Origin: Rhizobium oryziradicis | GTDB lineage: Bacteria > Pseudomonadota > Alphaproteobacteria > Rhizobiales > Rhizobiaceae | Length of the DNA stretch: 64,000 bases | Assembly: GCF_001939045.1 (NCBI RefSeq) | Contig: NZ_MKIM01000031.1 | Coordinates: 62,001-126,000, forward strand | Direction of reading: 5' to 3' | Part shown: positions 1 through 7,728 of the stretch, piece by piece | How positions within the stretch are numbered: position 1 is the first letter of the stretch | Layout of the letters: every line of letters starts with the position of its first letter | The notes under the pieces: generated by a model | What the model saw: only the letters and a program-made list of their open reading frames with translations | What the model was told of the DNA's origin: nothing | The model's database searches: none | Position numbers and translations under genes: made by a program

Positions 1-54
1 AAGTTGAAGCAGACCAAGACCAACGGCGATTTCTTCGAATCGATGAATACATAA
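1..54 (+). CDS. rho: Transcription termination factor Rho, C-terminal end only
   Basis: The first 17 codons up to TAA at 52-54 read as a C-terminus with the core TKTNGDFF, which matches the conserved end of Rho (TKTNDDFF in enterobacteria). Rho is the hexameric RNA helicase for factor-dependent termination. The gene is cut by the window edge. Rho directly upstream of mnmE is the usual order near the replication origin in Rhizobiaceae, which supports the call despite the short fragment. A strong hairpin terminator follows. Confidence 0.85.
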   Translation, partial: KLKQTKTNGDFFESMNT

Positions 55-83
55 AGTAAGCCGGATTCTTTTTTACGACAAAT

Positions 84-120
84 GACCTCTGGTTTGAAAA
101 AACTGGAGGTCTTTTCGTTT
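84..120 (+). terminator. Intrinsic terminator of rho
   Basis: Twelve-base arms at 84-95 (GACCTCTGGTTT) and 100-111 (AAACTGGAGGTC) pair through a short A-rich loop, with two wobble pairs, followed by a broken T tract at 112-120. The position just downstream of the rho stop suggests it separates rho from mnmE. Confidence 0.75.
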
Positions 121-223
121 ATCTGGATAGAGATTCGGTCCGAGAATTGAGGACCGAGAGCGCAATACAGATGACGCAACGAAATAGCGGTGTGATCTGA
201 TGCGGTTGGAAATGAGGATGCCT

Positions 224-1543
224 ATGGCAGGTGATACAATTTTTGCTTTGTCCACGGGAGCTCTTCCCTGCGGCGTTGCCGTCATACGTCTCTCAGGATC
301 ATCCGTGCAAGACGTGCTTCGCGCCGTATGCGGCACACTTCCCTCGCCGCGCGTTGCAGCATTGAAATCGATTCGGGACCGTGACGGTCAAACCATTGAC
401 CGCGGACTGGTGTTGTTTTTTCCAGGCCCCGCCTCCTTCACGGGCGAGGATTGTGCAGAATTTCATGTTCATGGCAGTCGTGCGGTTGTCGCCTCTCTGT
501 TGTCGCGGCTGAGTGATGAAGCCAATTGCCGCATGGCTGAGGCCGGTGAATTCTCCAGACGCGCGTTTGAAAACGGAAAACTGGATCTTGTTGAGATCGA
601 AGGTCTGGCTGATCTTCTGGCTGCTGAAACCGAAATGCAACGGCGGCAGGCCATGCAACAAGCCGATGGCAAAGCGACAGCGCTCTACAATGGTTGGCGG
701 GAACGTCTGATCTACTGCCGCGCCATGATCGAGGCCGATCTGGATTTTTCAGATGAGGGAGATATTCCGGGGTCTGTTGCTCCCATTGTCTGGAAGGAAT
801 TGTCGGCCTTGCGGCAATCCATCCATGAGGCCAGTCTTGATGAACGTCGTGGCGAGATTATTCGCGACGGGTTTAACGTGGTGATTGCCGGTCGTCCAAA
901 CGCTGGCAAGTCCAGCCTGCTGAATGCTTTGGCCGGGCGCGACGTTGCAATTGTGACGCATTACGCCGGCACCACCCGCGATATCCTTCAATGCGACATT
1001 GACCTTGAAGGTTACGTCGTTCGCCTGTATGACACCGCCGGTATTCGCGAGACTGAGGAAGAAGTCGAGCAAGAAGGCATTCGTCGCGCTCTTCGCAAGA
1101 TAGAAGAGGCTGACCTTGTTCTCTTGCTTGAAGATTTGTCGTCAGAGCGGGCGGATAGTGCAAAAGGATTCGTTTCGGTTCCGTATCTATCCATTGGAAC
1201 AAAAGCTGATCTGATTGAAGCTGAAACTCAGTCTGATCGATTCGATTTGATGCTATCCAGCCAACGAGCAAGTGACATTGAATCGCTCAGAACGCTTCTC
1301 CTAAAAACGATTCGGAACCGTATCGGTTCGGGAGAATCGATTATTCCGAGCCGCCAAAGACATATTCAATGTCTTCGACAGGCGCTGGATTATATCGACA
1401 GCGCGCTGGATAGCCGCTTTGGTCTGGAAATACGCGCGGACTATCTGCGCTTGGCGTCAGATAGCTTGGGTCGGTTGATTGGTCGAGTCGATACCGAAAC
1501 ATTATTGGGCAAGATTTTCTCTGAATTTTGCGTTGGAAAATGA
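224..1543 (+). CDS. mnmE: tRNA uridine-5-carboxymethylaminomethyl GTPase MnmE (TrmE)
   Basis: GTPase that, with MnmG, installs the 5-carboxymethylaminomethyl group on wobble U34 of certain tRNAs. The N-terminal folate-binding domain (about residues 1-115) precedes a helical region and an inserted Ras-like G domain with P-loop GRPNAGKSS at about residues 223-231 and a DTAGI G3 motif. The protein ends in FCVGK, the C-terminal CxGK box carrying the catalytic cysteine. I chose ATG 224 because GAGG at 214-217 sits six bases upstream and the protein then begins MAGDTIFALS like its homologues; an in-frame ATG at 200 would add eight residues. The stop overlaps a parS-like site. MnmG follows 25 bases later, so the two partners are probably co-transcribed. 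Confidence 0.95.
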   Translation: MAGDTIFALSTGALPCGVAVIRLSGSSVQDVLRAVCGTLPSPRVAALKSIRDRDGQTIDRGLVLFFPGPASFTGEDCAEFHVHGSRAVVASLLSRLSDEANCRMAEAGEFSRRAFENGKLDLVEIEGLADLLAAETEMQRRQAMQQADGKATALYNGWRERLIYCRAMIEADLDFSDEGDIPGSVAPIVWKELSALRQSIHEASLDERRGEIIRDGFNVVIAGRPNAGKSSLLNALAGRDVAIVTHYAGTTRDILQCDIDLEGYVVRLYDTAGIRETEEEVEQEGIRRALRKIEEADLVLLLEDLSSERADSAKGFVSVPYLSIGTKADLIEAETQSDRFDLMLSSQRASDIESLRTLLLKTIRNRIGSGESIIPSRQRHIQCLRQALDYIDSALDSRFGLEIRADYLRLASDSLGRLIGRVDTETLLGKIFSEFCVGK

Positions 1544-1556
1544 CTCACGTGAAACA
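1541..1556. promoter_or_regulatory. parS-like site (14 of 16 match)
   Basis: TGACTCACGTGAAACA differs from the bacterial parS consensus TGTTTCACGTGAAACA at two positions, both in the left half. It starts on the mnmE stop codon and lies in the mnmE-mnmG gap. ParB, encoded about 3.4 kb downstream, would be its ligand. It is an inferred secondary partition site. Confidence 0.65.
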
Positions 1557-1568
1557 TTGGTGATCAAG

Positions 1569-3443
1569 ATGGCAGTGGCAAAGCAAAAATTCGATGTTGT
1601 GGTGATTGGGGGTGGCCATGCGGGTACCGAAGCTGCTAGCGCCGCTGCACGCATGGGTGCTTTAACTGCGCTGGTGACCCATAAGCGGGATACCATCGGG
1701 GTGATGTCGTGTAATCCCGCCATCGGAGGCTTGGGCAAAGGTCATCTTGTGCGTGAGATCGACGCCCTCGGCGGCGTGATGGGTCTGTGCGCTGACGCTG
1801 CGGGCATCCAGTTTCGTCTGTTGAACAGAAAGAAGGGCCCAGCTGTCCGTGGTCCTCGAACGCAGGCTGATCGGAAACTCTATCGCAATGCTGTGCAGGC
1901 CACTCTGTTCGGCCAGGACAATCTTTCCATTGTTGAAGGCGACGTGTTTGATTTGACGATCATTGATGGTCAGGTTCGAGGCGTGGTGCTGGCTGATGGG
2001 CAGGAAATTTCGGCGGGCGCCGTCATTCTCACGTCTGGCACATTCTTGCGTGGACTCATTCATATTGGTCAAAAGAAAATTCCAGCCGGTCGTGTCGGTG
2101 AAGCGCCATCTTTGGGTTTGAGTGAGACTCTTGGAAAGTTGGGTTTGAAGCTGGGCCGTTTGAAAACCGGCACACCTGCGCGTCTTGATGGCCGCACAAT
2201 TCGCTGGGCCGAGTTGGAAATGCAGTCTGCCGATGCTGATCCTGTGCCGTTCTCGTTCATGACCGATGCGATTACCAATCCGCAGATTGATTGTGGGATC
2301 ACCCGCACAACAGCGGCAACCCATAAAATCATTCGAGACAATATCCATCTCTCGGCCATGTATTCTGGCCAGATTGAGGGCGTCGGCCCACGCTATTGCC
2401 CGTCCATTGAAGATAAGATCACGCGCTTTGGCGATCGTGATGGCCACCAGGTCTTTCTTGAGCCGGAAGGACTGGATGACTTCACGGTCTATCCGAATGG
2501 CATTTCGACATCCTTACCCGAAGACGTTCAGCACGCCTTTATGCGCACCCTGCCCGGACTTGAAAATGTAACAATTTTGCAGGCGGCTTACGCGATTGAA
2601 TATGATCATGTTGATCCGCGTGAGCTGTCTCCGAGCCTGGAGTTGAAACGACTAAAGGGGCTCTATCTGGCCGGCCAGATCAATGGCACGACCGGTTATG
2701 AGGAAGCGGGTGCGCAAGGTCTTGTGGCAGGCATCAACGCGGCGCGTGCGGTCGGTGGTTTGGATGCGGTTCACTTTAGCCGGACACAGTCTTACATCGG
2801 CGTGATGATTGACGATCTGACCAGTCGCGGTGTTGCCGAACCCTATCGAATGTTTACCTCGCGCGCTGAGTTCCGTCTGTCTCTGCGGGCTGATAACGCC
2901 GATGAACGGTTGACACCGCTGGGTATTGAAATTGGCTGCGTGGATAGCCCGCGTGCCGAGAAATTCGGCCGCTACAGTGCGGATGTAAGGCAGGCAATTG
3001 CAGAGCTGCAGAGTAAGGTCGTCACTCCCAATGAAGCACAGGCGCGCGGCATTGCGATCAATCAGGACGGACGCCGACGTTCGGCCCTTGAATTGCTTGC
3101 TTACCCGGATTTGGACCTCGCAAGCCTGACCAAGATTTGGCCGGAACTCTCGGATCTTGAACCGAAGATTGCCGAGGCCGTCGAAATCTATGCCACTTAT
3201 GCTGTCTATATGGATCGGCAAAATGCCGACATTGCAGCCACCAAGCGCGACGAAGAGCGGCGCATTCCACCCGAATTTGACTTCGCGTCTTTGTCGGGAC
3301 TATCGAACGAATTGAAGCAGAAGTTGGAAAAAGCCCGGCCCTTGAATTTGGCACAGGCCGCGCAATTGGACGGAATGACGCCTGCGGCGATTTCACTTCT
3401 TATTGCATATTTAAACAAGGAAACAGTGCGTCATGCCAGCTGA
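1569..3443 (+). CDS. mnmG: tRNA uridine-5-carboxymethylaminomethyl modification enzyme MnmG (GidA)
   Basis: FAD-dependent partner of MnmE in wobble-uridine modification. Residues 10-23 carry the dinucleotide-binding motif VVVIGGGHAGTEAA, followed by the MnmG-typical stretches GGLGKGHLV and TGTPARL. At 624 residues it has the family's normal length. ATG 1569 is preferred over the longer frame from 1479 because it starts just before the FAD motif and does not overlap mnmE. Its 3' end overlaps rsmG by 11 bases, suggesting translational coupling in an mnmE-mnmG-rsmG-parA-parB transcription unit. Confidence 0.96.
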   Translation: MAVAKQKFDVVVIGGGHAGTEAASAAARMGALTALVTHKRDTIGVMSCNPAIGGLGKGHLVREIDALGGVMGLCADAAGIQFRLLNRKKGPAVRGPRTQADRKLYRNAVQATLFGQDNLSIVEGDVFDLTIIDGQVRGVVLADGQEISAGAVILTSGTFLRGLIHIGQKKIPAGRVGEAPSLGLSETLGKLGLKLGRLKTGTPARLDGRTIRWAELEMQSADADPVPFSFMTDAITNPQIDCGITRTTAATHKIIRDNIHLSAMYSGQIEGVGPRYCPSIEDKITRFGDRDGHQVFLEPEGLDDFTVYPNGISTSLPEDVQHAFMRTLPGLENVTILQAAYAIEYDHVDPRELSPSLELKRLKGLYLAGQINGTTGYEEAGAQGLVAGINAARAVGGLDAVHFSRTQSYIGVMIDDLTSRGVAEPYRMFTSRAEFRLSLRADNADERLTPLGIEIGCVDSPRAEKFGRYSADVRQAIAELQSKVVTPNEAQARGIAINQDGRRRSALELLAYPDLDLASLTKIWPELSDLEPKIAEAVEIYATYAVYMDRQNADIAATKRDEERRIPPEFDFASLSGLSNELKQKLEKARPLNLAQAAQLDGMTPAAISLLIAYLNKETVRHAS

Positions 3444-4083
3444 TACAATGTCCGCGAGTCTTCTGGCTGATCTTACCGGGCTACGTGTTTCACGTGAAAC
3501 ACACCAAAAGCTGATCCATTTTGTTGACCTGTTTCAAAAATGGTCGAAGACCATGAACCTTGTGGCCAATTCCACCCGAGATCAGGTGTGGCACCGACAC
3601 GTGGCTGATAGTGTACAATTGTTCAAGCTCTCGCCGGAACCAAAGCATTGGATCGATCTGGGCAGCGGAGGCGGATTTCCTGGCGTGATCACGGCAATTC
3701 TTCTCAGCGAATTCGCGGATGGTTGGGTTGATCTGGTTGAGAGCAACCATAAAAAAGCGGGCTTTTTGCGTACAGCTTTGATGGAGACCGGAGCGCGCGG
3801 CAAGGTGCATCCCGTTCGAATCGATGATGCCTATAAAACCCTTCCTCACTGCGACGCAGTTTCAGCACGCGCACTGGCTGACCTTGATCTGCTTTTTGAT
3901 TACAGTGTGCCTTGGGCGGTCGAAAACCCCAAGGCAAAGCTCTTTTTGCATAAAGGCCGGGATTATCTCGCCGAAGTGGAGAAAGCGCGTGGTCGTTGGG
4001 CTTTCGATCTGGTAATACATCCAAGCGTGATCGAGAGAGACTCCGTAATCCTCGAAGTTGGCGGTCTCGCGCGATCAGATTAA
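3433..4083 (+). CDS. rsmG: 16S rRNA (guanine-N7)-methyltransferase RsmG (GidB)
   Basis: SAM-dependent methyltransferase for G527 of 16S rRNA; loss of this enzyme gives low-level streptomycin resistance in several bacteria. The SAM-binding motif WIDLGSGGGFPG is at about residues 72-83, and VESNHKKAGFL follows as the second strand-helix. It has 216 residues, usual for the family. ATG 3433 overlaps the end of mnmG, with AAGG about 12 bases upstream; ATG 3448 is the only near alternative. The coding sequence embeds a perfect parS at codons 18-23. Confidence 0.95.
   Translation: MPADTMSASLLADLTGLRVSRETHQKLIHFVDLFQKWSKTMNLVANSTRDQVWHRHVADSVQLFKLSPEPKHWIDLGSGGGFPGVITAILLSEFADGWVDLVESNHKKAGFLRTALMETGARGKVHPVRIDDAYKTLPHCDAVSARALADLDLLFDYSVPWAVENPKAKLFLHKGRDYLAEVEKARGRWAFDLVIHPSVIERDSVILEVGGLARSD
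3486..3501. promoter_or_regulatory. parS centromere site, perfect 16-bp palindrome
   Basis: TGTTTCACGTGAAACA is identical to the canonical bacterial parS. It lies inside the rsmG reading frame, about 0.6 kb upstream of parA. ParB nucleates here and spreads, and ParA then moves the origin region. Location within the partition locus is the classic arrangement. Confidence 0.95.
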
Positions 4084-4101
4084 GATCAGTCGGGTGACCT
4101 C

Positions 4102-4896
4102 ATGGCTTACGAGAAAAATCGCATCATTACCATTGCAAATCAAAAAGGCGGCGTCGGTAAAACCACGACGGCCATTAATCTTGCGACGGCCTTAGCAGCG
4201 ATTGGCGAACGTGTGCTGATTGTTGATCTTGACCCGCAGGGCAATGCCAGCACGGGTCTGGGCATCGAGCGGAAAAACCGCAAGCTGTCATCCTATGACC
4301 TGTTGATTGGCACGCACACAGTGGATGAAACCGCGGTCGAAACGGCTGTTCCCAATCTTTCGATTATCCCATCGACGCTCGATTTGCTGGGCCTTGAGAT
4401 GGAAATTTCGCAAAAAACCGATCGTGCATTCCGCTTGAAAAATGCTTTGGCGTCGCCCGAAGCCCTGGGCTATTCTTATGTTTTGGTGGATTGCCCACCG
4501 TCCTTCAATTTGCTGACAATGAATGCGATGGCGGCAGCCCACTCTATTCTCGTTCCGCTGCAATGTGAGTTTTTTGCCCTCGAGGGTCTTAGCCAATTGC
4601 TGGAGACGATCAGTCAGGTGCGGCGCAGCCTCAATCCAACCTTGGACATTCAAGGTATTGTGCTGACAATGTTTGATTCCCGAAACAATCTTGCTCAGCA
4701 GGTTGTCAGCGACGTGCGCACGCACCTTGGCGAGAAAGTCTATCATACGCTGATTCCTCGGAATGTGCGCGTATCAGAGGCACCGTCCTATGGTAAGCCA
4801 GCCATTCTGTATGATTTGAAATGCGCGGGCAGCCAGGCCTATCTCCAGTTGGCCTCTGAGGTTATACAGCGCGAGCGCCAGCGCAAAGCGGCCTGA
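4102..4896 (+). CDS. parA: Chromosome partitioning ATPase ParA
   Basis: Deviant Walker-type ATPase that positions ParB-parS complexes and so segregates origins. The deviant Walker A KGGVGKTT is at residues 15-22 with the signature lysine, followed by DLDPQGNASTG and DCPPS (Walker B region). It has 264 residues, the length of chromosomal (Soj-like) ParA without the N-terminal DNA-binding extension of plasmid RepA/ParA proteins. It follows rsmG by 18 bases and precedes parB by 26, typical for chromosomal parAB. Confidence 0.97.
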   Translation: MAYEKNRIITIANQKGGVGKTTTAINLATALAAIGERVLIVDLDPQGNASTGLGIERKNRKLSSYDLLIGTHTVDETAVETAVPNLSIIPSTLDLLGLEMEISQKTDRAFRLKNALASPEALGYSYVLVDCPPSFNLLTMNAMAAAHSILVPLQCEFFALEGLSQLLETISQVRRSLNPTLDIQGIVLTMFDSRNNLAQQVVSDVRTHLGEKVYHTLIPRNVRVSEAPSYGKPAILYDLKCAGSQAYLQLASEVIQRERQRKAA

Positions 4897-4922
4897 TTGA
4901 ATTTCGACGAAAGAGGTTCGTT

Positions 4923-5804
4923 ATGAATGACGATATTTCAAAGCGGCGTCTGGGCCGTGGTCTTGCCGCGTTGATTGGCGAGATGGATCAACCCATCCCA
5001 GTTGATGAGGCGAGAGCGCCTGTTTCGCCTGATCGGATGACACCCATCGAGTTCGTATCACGCAATCCGCGCAACCCCCGTCGCTATTTCGACGAGACTG
5101 TTTTGCAGGAGCTTGCTGGTTCCATCCGTCAGCATGGTATCGTGCAGCCCGTTGTTGTGCGCACTGTTGGCACCGGACGGTATGAAATCATCGCCGGTGA
5201 GCGTCGTTGGCGCGCAGCGCAACTGGCAGGTTTGGTTGAAATCCCTGTCATTATTCGGGATGTGGATGACAGAACCGCTCTTGAGCTGGCTATCGTTGAA
5301 AACGTTCAGCGTGCTGATCTTAATCCGCTGGAAGAAGCCATGGGTTATGATCAGTTGATTGAAGATCACGGCTACACTCAAAATGATCTCGGTGAGATTA
5401 TTGGCAAAAGCCGAAGCCATGTCGCCAACAGTTTGCGATTGTTGAAACTGCCAGAACCGGTGCGAGACATGCTGGCGGATGGCTCACTGTCCGCAGGGCA
5501 TGCAAGAGCGTTGGTTTCCACGTCTGACCCAACTGCCCTCGCCCGCCAGATCGTGGCAAAAGGCATGTCTGTGCGCGATGCAGAGCGGATCGCACAAAAC
5601 GATATTCGCGGCGTGACCCAAGGCCGTCAGACGGTTGCCAGCCAGAGCAAGGATTCTGACACGGTTGCGCTTGAGCGGAGCCTGACGGATCGCCTCGGTC
5701 TGGACGTTACGATTAGTCACAAAGGAAGTGGCGGCCAGTTGCGGATCAATTATAAAACCCTTGAGCAATTGGAGGAAATTTGTCGCCTCCTCGAAGCACG
5801 CTGA
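4923..5804 (+). CDS. parB: Chromosome partitioning protein ParB
   Basis: CTP-dependent DNA clamp that loads at parS. The N-terminal ParB/Srx domain contains RNPRNPRRYF and the CTP-binding box GERRWRAA (from about residue 92). A helix-turn-helix (TQNDLGEIIGKSRSHVANSL) follows, and a C-terminal dimerisation segment ends the 293-residue protein. ATG 4923 follows AAGAGG. It is the last gene of the unit; a terminator lies about 50 bases downstream. Confidence 0.97.
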   Translation: MNDDISKRRLGRGLAALIGEMDQPIPVDEARAPVSPDRMTPIEFVSRNPRNPRRYFDETVLQELAGSIRQHGIVQPVVVRTVGTGRYEIIAGERRWRAAQLAGLVEIPVIIRDVDDRTALELAIVENVQRADLNPLEEAMGYDQLIEDHGYTQNDLGEIIGKSRSHVANSLRLLKLPEPVRDMLADGSLSAGHARALVSTSDPTALARQIVAKGMSVRDAERIAQNDIRGVTQGRQTVASQSKDSDTVALERSLTDRLGLDVTISHKGSGGQLRINYKTLEQLEEICRLLEAR

Positions 5805-5856
5805 GATCAATCGGTCTTGGAGTGATCACACGAGCTCCGGCTTTGATCAGAATTTT

Positions 5857-5888
5857 AACCCGGTGATGCTTCGCGTCGCCGGGTTTTT
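5857..5888 (+). terminator. Intrinsic terminator after parB
   Basis: A thirteen-pair stem (AACCCGGTGATGC with GCGTCGCCGGGTT, two wobbles, TTC loop) is followed by five T residues. It ends the gid-par transcription unit. Confidence 0.85.
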
Positions 5889-5911
5889 CATGCGCTATCA
5901 CTCGATTGTTT

Positions 5912-5959
5912 GAGTTTGTCTGATCAGAAACCGGGTTCCACTTTTCGCTGACAAACTCT
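5912..5959. repeat. Dispersed palindromic element, family A copy 1
   Basis: Perfect nine-base arms GAGTTTGTC (5912-5920) and GACAAACTC (5950-5958) enclose a core GGGTTCCACTTTTCGCTGAC. The core and right end recur at 18871-18898 and, with a different arm, at 58562-58601. It lies between convergent parB and holA and holds no reading frame. Elements of this general look are common between genes in rhizobial genomes; that is recalled knowledge, not searched here. Confidence 0.6.
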
Positions 5960-5976
5960 AGCCAGCTAATAATTTC

Positions 5977-7017
5977 TTATCGGTTGCGCCGTGCTGATTG
6001 CAATGTGATCGCCAAAAGGCTGTGTAATGCCAATGTGTCTTCCAGTGATTGTTGGCGTCGGCTCGCCAAAATCGTGGCCTGCAGGCGCTGCATTTCTTGT
6101 GTGATGGCGGCGAGCGGCCAGTTTCGCAACGCCTTTTCAAACAGCGGTTTGCGCTTGAAATGGATGCCCCTGCCCAAGGTCTGCATGACCTGGGCTGGCT
6201 GCTGGCGCTTCTCTTCCATTTCACTGCGCATAACATCGAGCAGCTGGAATTGGCGCAGGCACCCCTGAAGCACCAGAAACATCGGTGTCTTGGATGTCGA
6301 AATCTTTTGAATGGCGTGAATCAATGCATCCAGGTTGCCGGCCAGCACGGCATCCACGGCTTCATCGGTGGAAATGGCGCTGGCATCGCCAATAATGGCT
6401 TCGACATGTGCCTCATCGATCAGCTCATCGTGGAGGCAATAGAGCAGCAATTTGGAAATTTCATTGCGGGATGCGCGTCTGTCTCCGCCCAGGGATTCCG
6501 ATAACAGGGTGCGGGCGGCGGGTGTGATTCGCTTGTTGGCAGCAGCGCATTCAGCATCGATCAACGCATTGATGGCGCGTATGTCATCCTGATAGCAAGG
6601 GATGACGGCGATATTGCGGGCTGGTTCTGCGACCTTACGCGTCGCCGCCGTTTTCTTCAAATCACCGGCTTCAAGGATCAGGCAGGCCGTTTCGGGTGGG
6701 TCTTTTGAGAGCAGTTGAAGCGCATCCACCACAGATTTTTCGTTGGCAATGCCGCGCACCCACACCAAACGTTCGCCACCGAATAGACCCAGTGCGTTCA
6801 TTTCATCAAGAAGACGGCCAGGATCGCCTTGCAGATCGCTGCTGTCGAGGCGAATAATCGAGAAAGGATCATCCAGTGCTATGCCGGTGGATTTCGCCAA
6901 AGCGGCAGCGCGCTCAGCAACAAGGCCAACATCTGGTCCGTAAATCAGGAAAAGCTTATAGTGTTGCGCCGATTTTTGTAAAAATCCATCGAACTCGTGC
7001 GACTTGATTTCAACCAT
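5977..7017 (-). CDS. holA: DNA polymerase III delta subunit HolA
   Basis: Clamp-loader subunit that opens the beta sliding clamp. The 346-residue protein starts MVEIKSHEFDGF and shows LFLIYGPDVGLVAERA near residue 25, where active AAA+ proteins have a P-loop; delta subunits keep the fold without a working ATP site. Length and the later RRASRNEISKLLLYC segment fit the family. It is the last gene of a leuS-lptE-holA minus-strand cluster, an arrangement common in alphaproteobacteria. The 189-base gap to lptE contains two hairpins. Confidence 0.93.
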   Translation of the reverse strand: MVEIKSHEFDGFLQKSAQHYKLFLIYGPDVGLVAERAAALAKSTGIALDDPFSIIRLDSSDLQGDPGRLLDEMNALGLFGGERLVWVRGIANEKSVVDALQLLSKDPPETACLILEAGDLKKTAATRKVAEPARNIAVIPCYQDDIRAINALIDAECAAANKRITPAARTLLSESLGGDRRASRNEISKLLLYCLHDELIDEAHVEAIIGDASAISTDEAVDAVLAGNLDALIHAIQKISTSKTPMFLVLQGCLRQFQLLDVMRSEMEEKRQQPAQVMQTLGRGIHFKRKPLFEKALRNWPLAAITQEMQRLQATILASRRQQSLEDTLALHSLLAITLQSARRNR

Positions 7018-7094
7018 GTGCCTCGTGTCCGAACCAACCGCATTCGCTTACCAATCGCAATTGGTCTAGGCAATTTTGCGGCGGATTTAAAGTG

Positions 7095-7185
7095 TTACAG
7101 CATGTTCGTGCGTATTATAGCACGCGCCATGCTGTAAATTTCATAGTGAATTGAACACGATGGTTGAAAACAGCATCGTGTTCAA
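7095..7185. repeat. Double-hairpin intergenic element, family B copy 1
   Basis: TTACAGCATG (7095-7104) pairs with CATGCTGTAA (7128-7137), and a second perfect 12-base stem TTGAACACGATG (7151-7162) pairs with CATCGTGTTCAA (7174-7185). It sits between lptE and holA, so it would be transcribed within the operon. The outer arms of the first hairpin resemble those at 46836-46887. It may be a repetitive element or an mRNA-processing structure. Confidence 0.6.
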
Positions 7186-7206
7186 GCAGGGTCGTGACTC
7201 TCGCGC

Positions 7207-7728
7207 TTAGCGGGTCAGCACGGCAGCGAGATCCGCTGAGATCAACTCAGCCAACTCGTTGGCGGCACGGTTTTCGCCATCGCGGATTGCCCGAAGCTTT
7301 GCATATTCCTGGCCGGGGAAATCCAGCAGTGCCACCGATTGCCGATGGGCAATCCGCAGAACGGTGCCTTCCTTGGCTTTTTTAAGCACATAATCGCCGC
7401 GCACAACAACGCGACCCGCGCTAAGCGTGTTGGTTGATTGGTCCGGAAGCACTTCGCTGACGCTGGTGCTGACGTTCAAATTGACAATATATTCCGGATG
7501 CGCAGGCTCCCCTTGGCCGCCAGCGGCCAGGAAAATCAGTCGATTGCGCACAACCTGACCGACGCGATCTGTCGCATCGGAGAAGGCAATGGATGCCATC
7601 AAGCGGCGTGTGCCTTTGGCTTCGCTATAGAGAGGGCGAACCTGACAGCTTGCCAATCCACCAAGAAGACCGGCCGTGCCGATCAGCATGGCACGGCGGG
7701 TGATAGTGTTGCGTGAATCAAACGACAA
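7207..7728 (-). CDS. lptE: LPS assembly lipoprotein LptE
   Basis: Outer-membrane lipoprotein that plugs the LptD translocon. The N-terminus has an RR pair, a hydrophobic stretch and a lipobox LASC with the lipidated cysteine at residue 28, followed by RPLYSE as in rhizobial LptE proteins. At 173 residues it has normal length. The start is a TTG at 7728, overlapping the end of leuS by 11 bases, with GAGG about ten bases upstream. The alternative ATG at 7689 lacks a ribosome-binding site and would shorten the signal peptide. Placement between leuS and holA supports the name. Confidence 0.9.
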   Translation of the reverse strand: MSFDSRNTITRRAMLIGTAGLLGGLASCQVRPLYSEAKGTRRLMASIAFSDATDRVGQVVRNRLIFLAAGGQGEPAHPEYIVNLNVSTSVSEVLPDQSTNTLSAGRVVVRGDYVLKKAKEGTVLRIAHRQSVALLDFPGQEYAKLRAIRDGENRAANELAELISADLAAVLTR

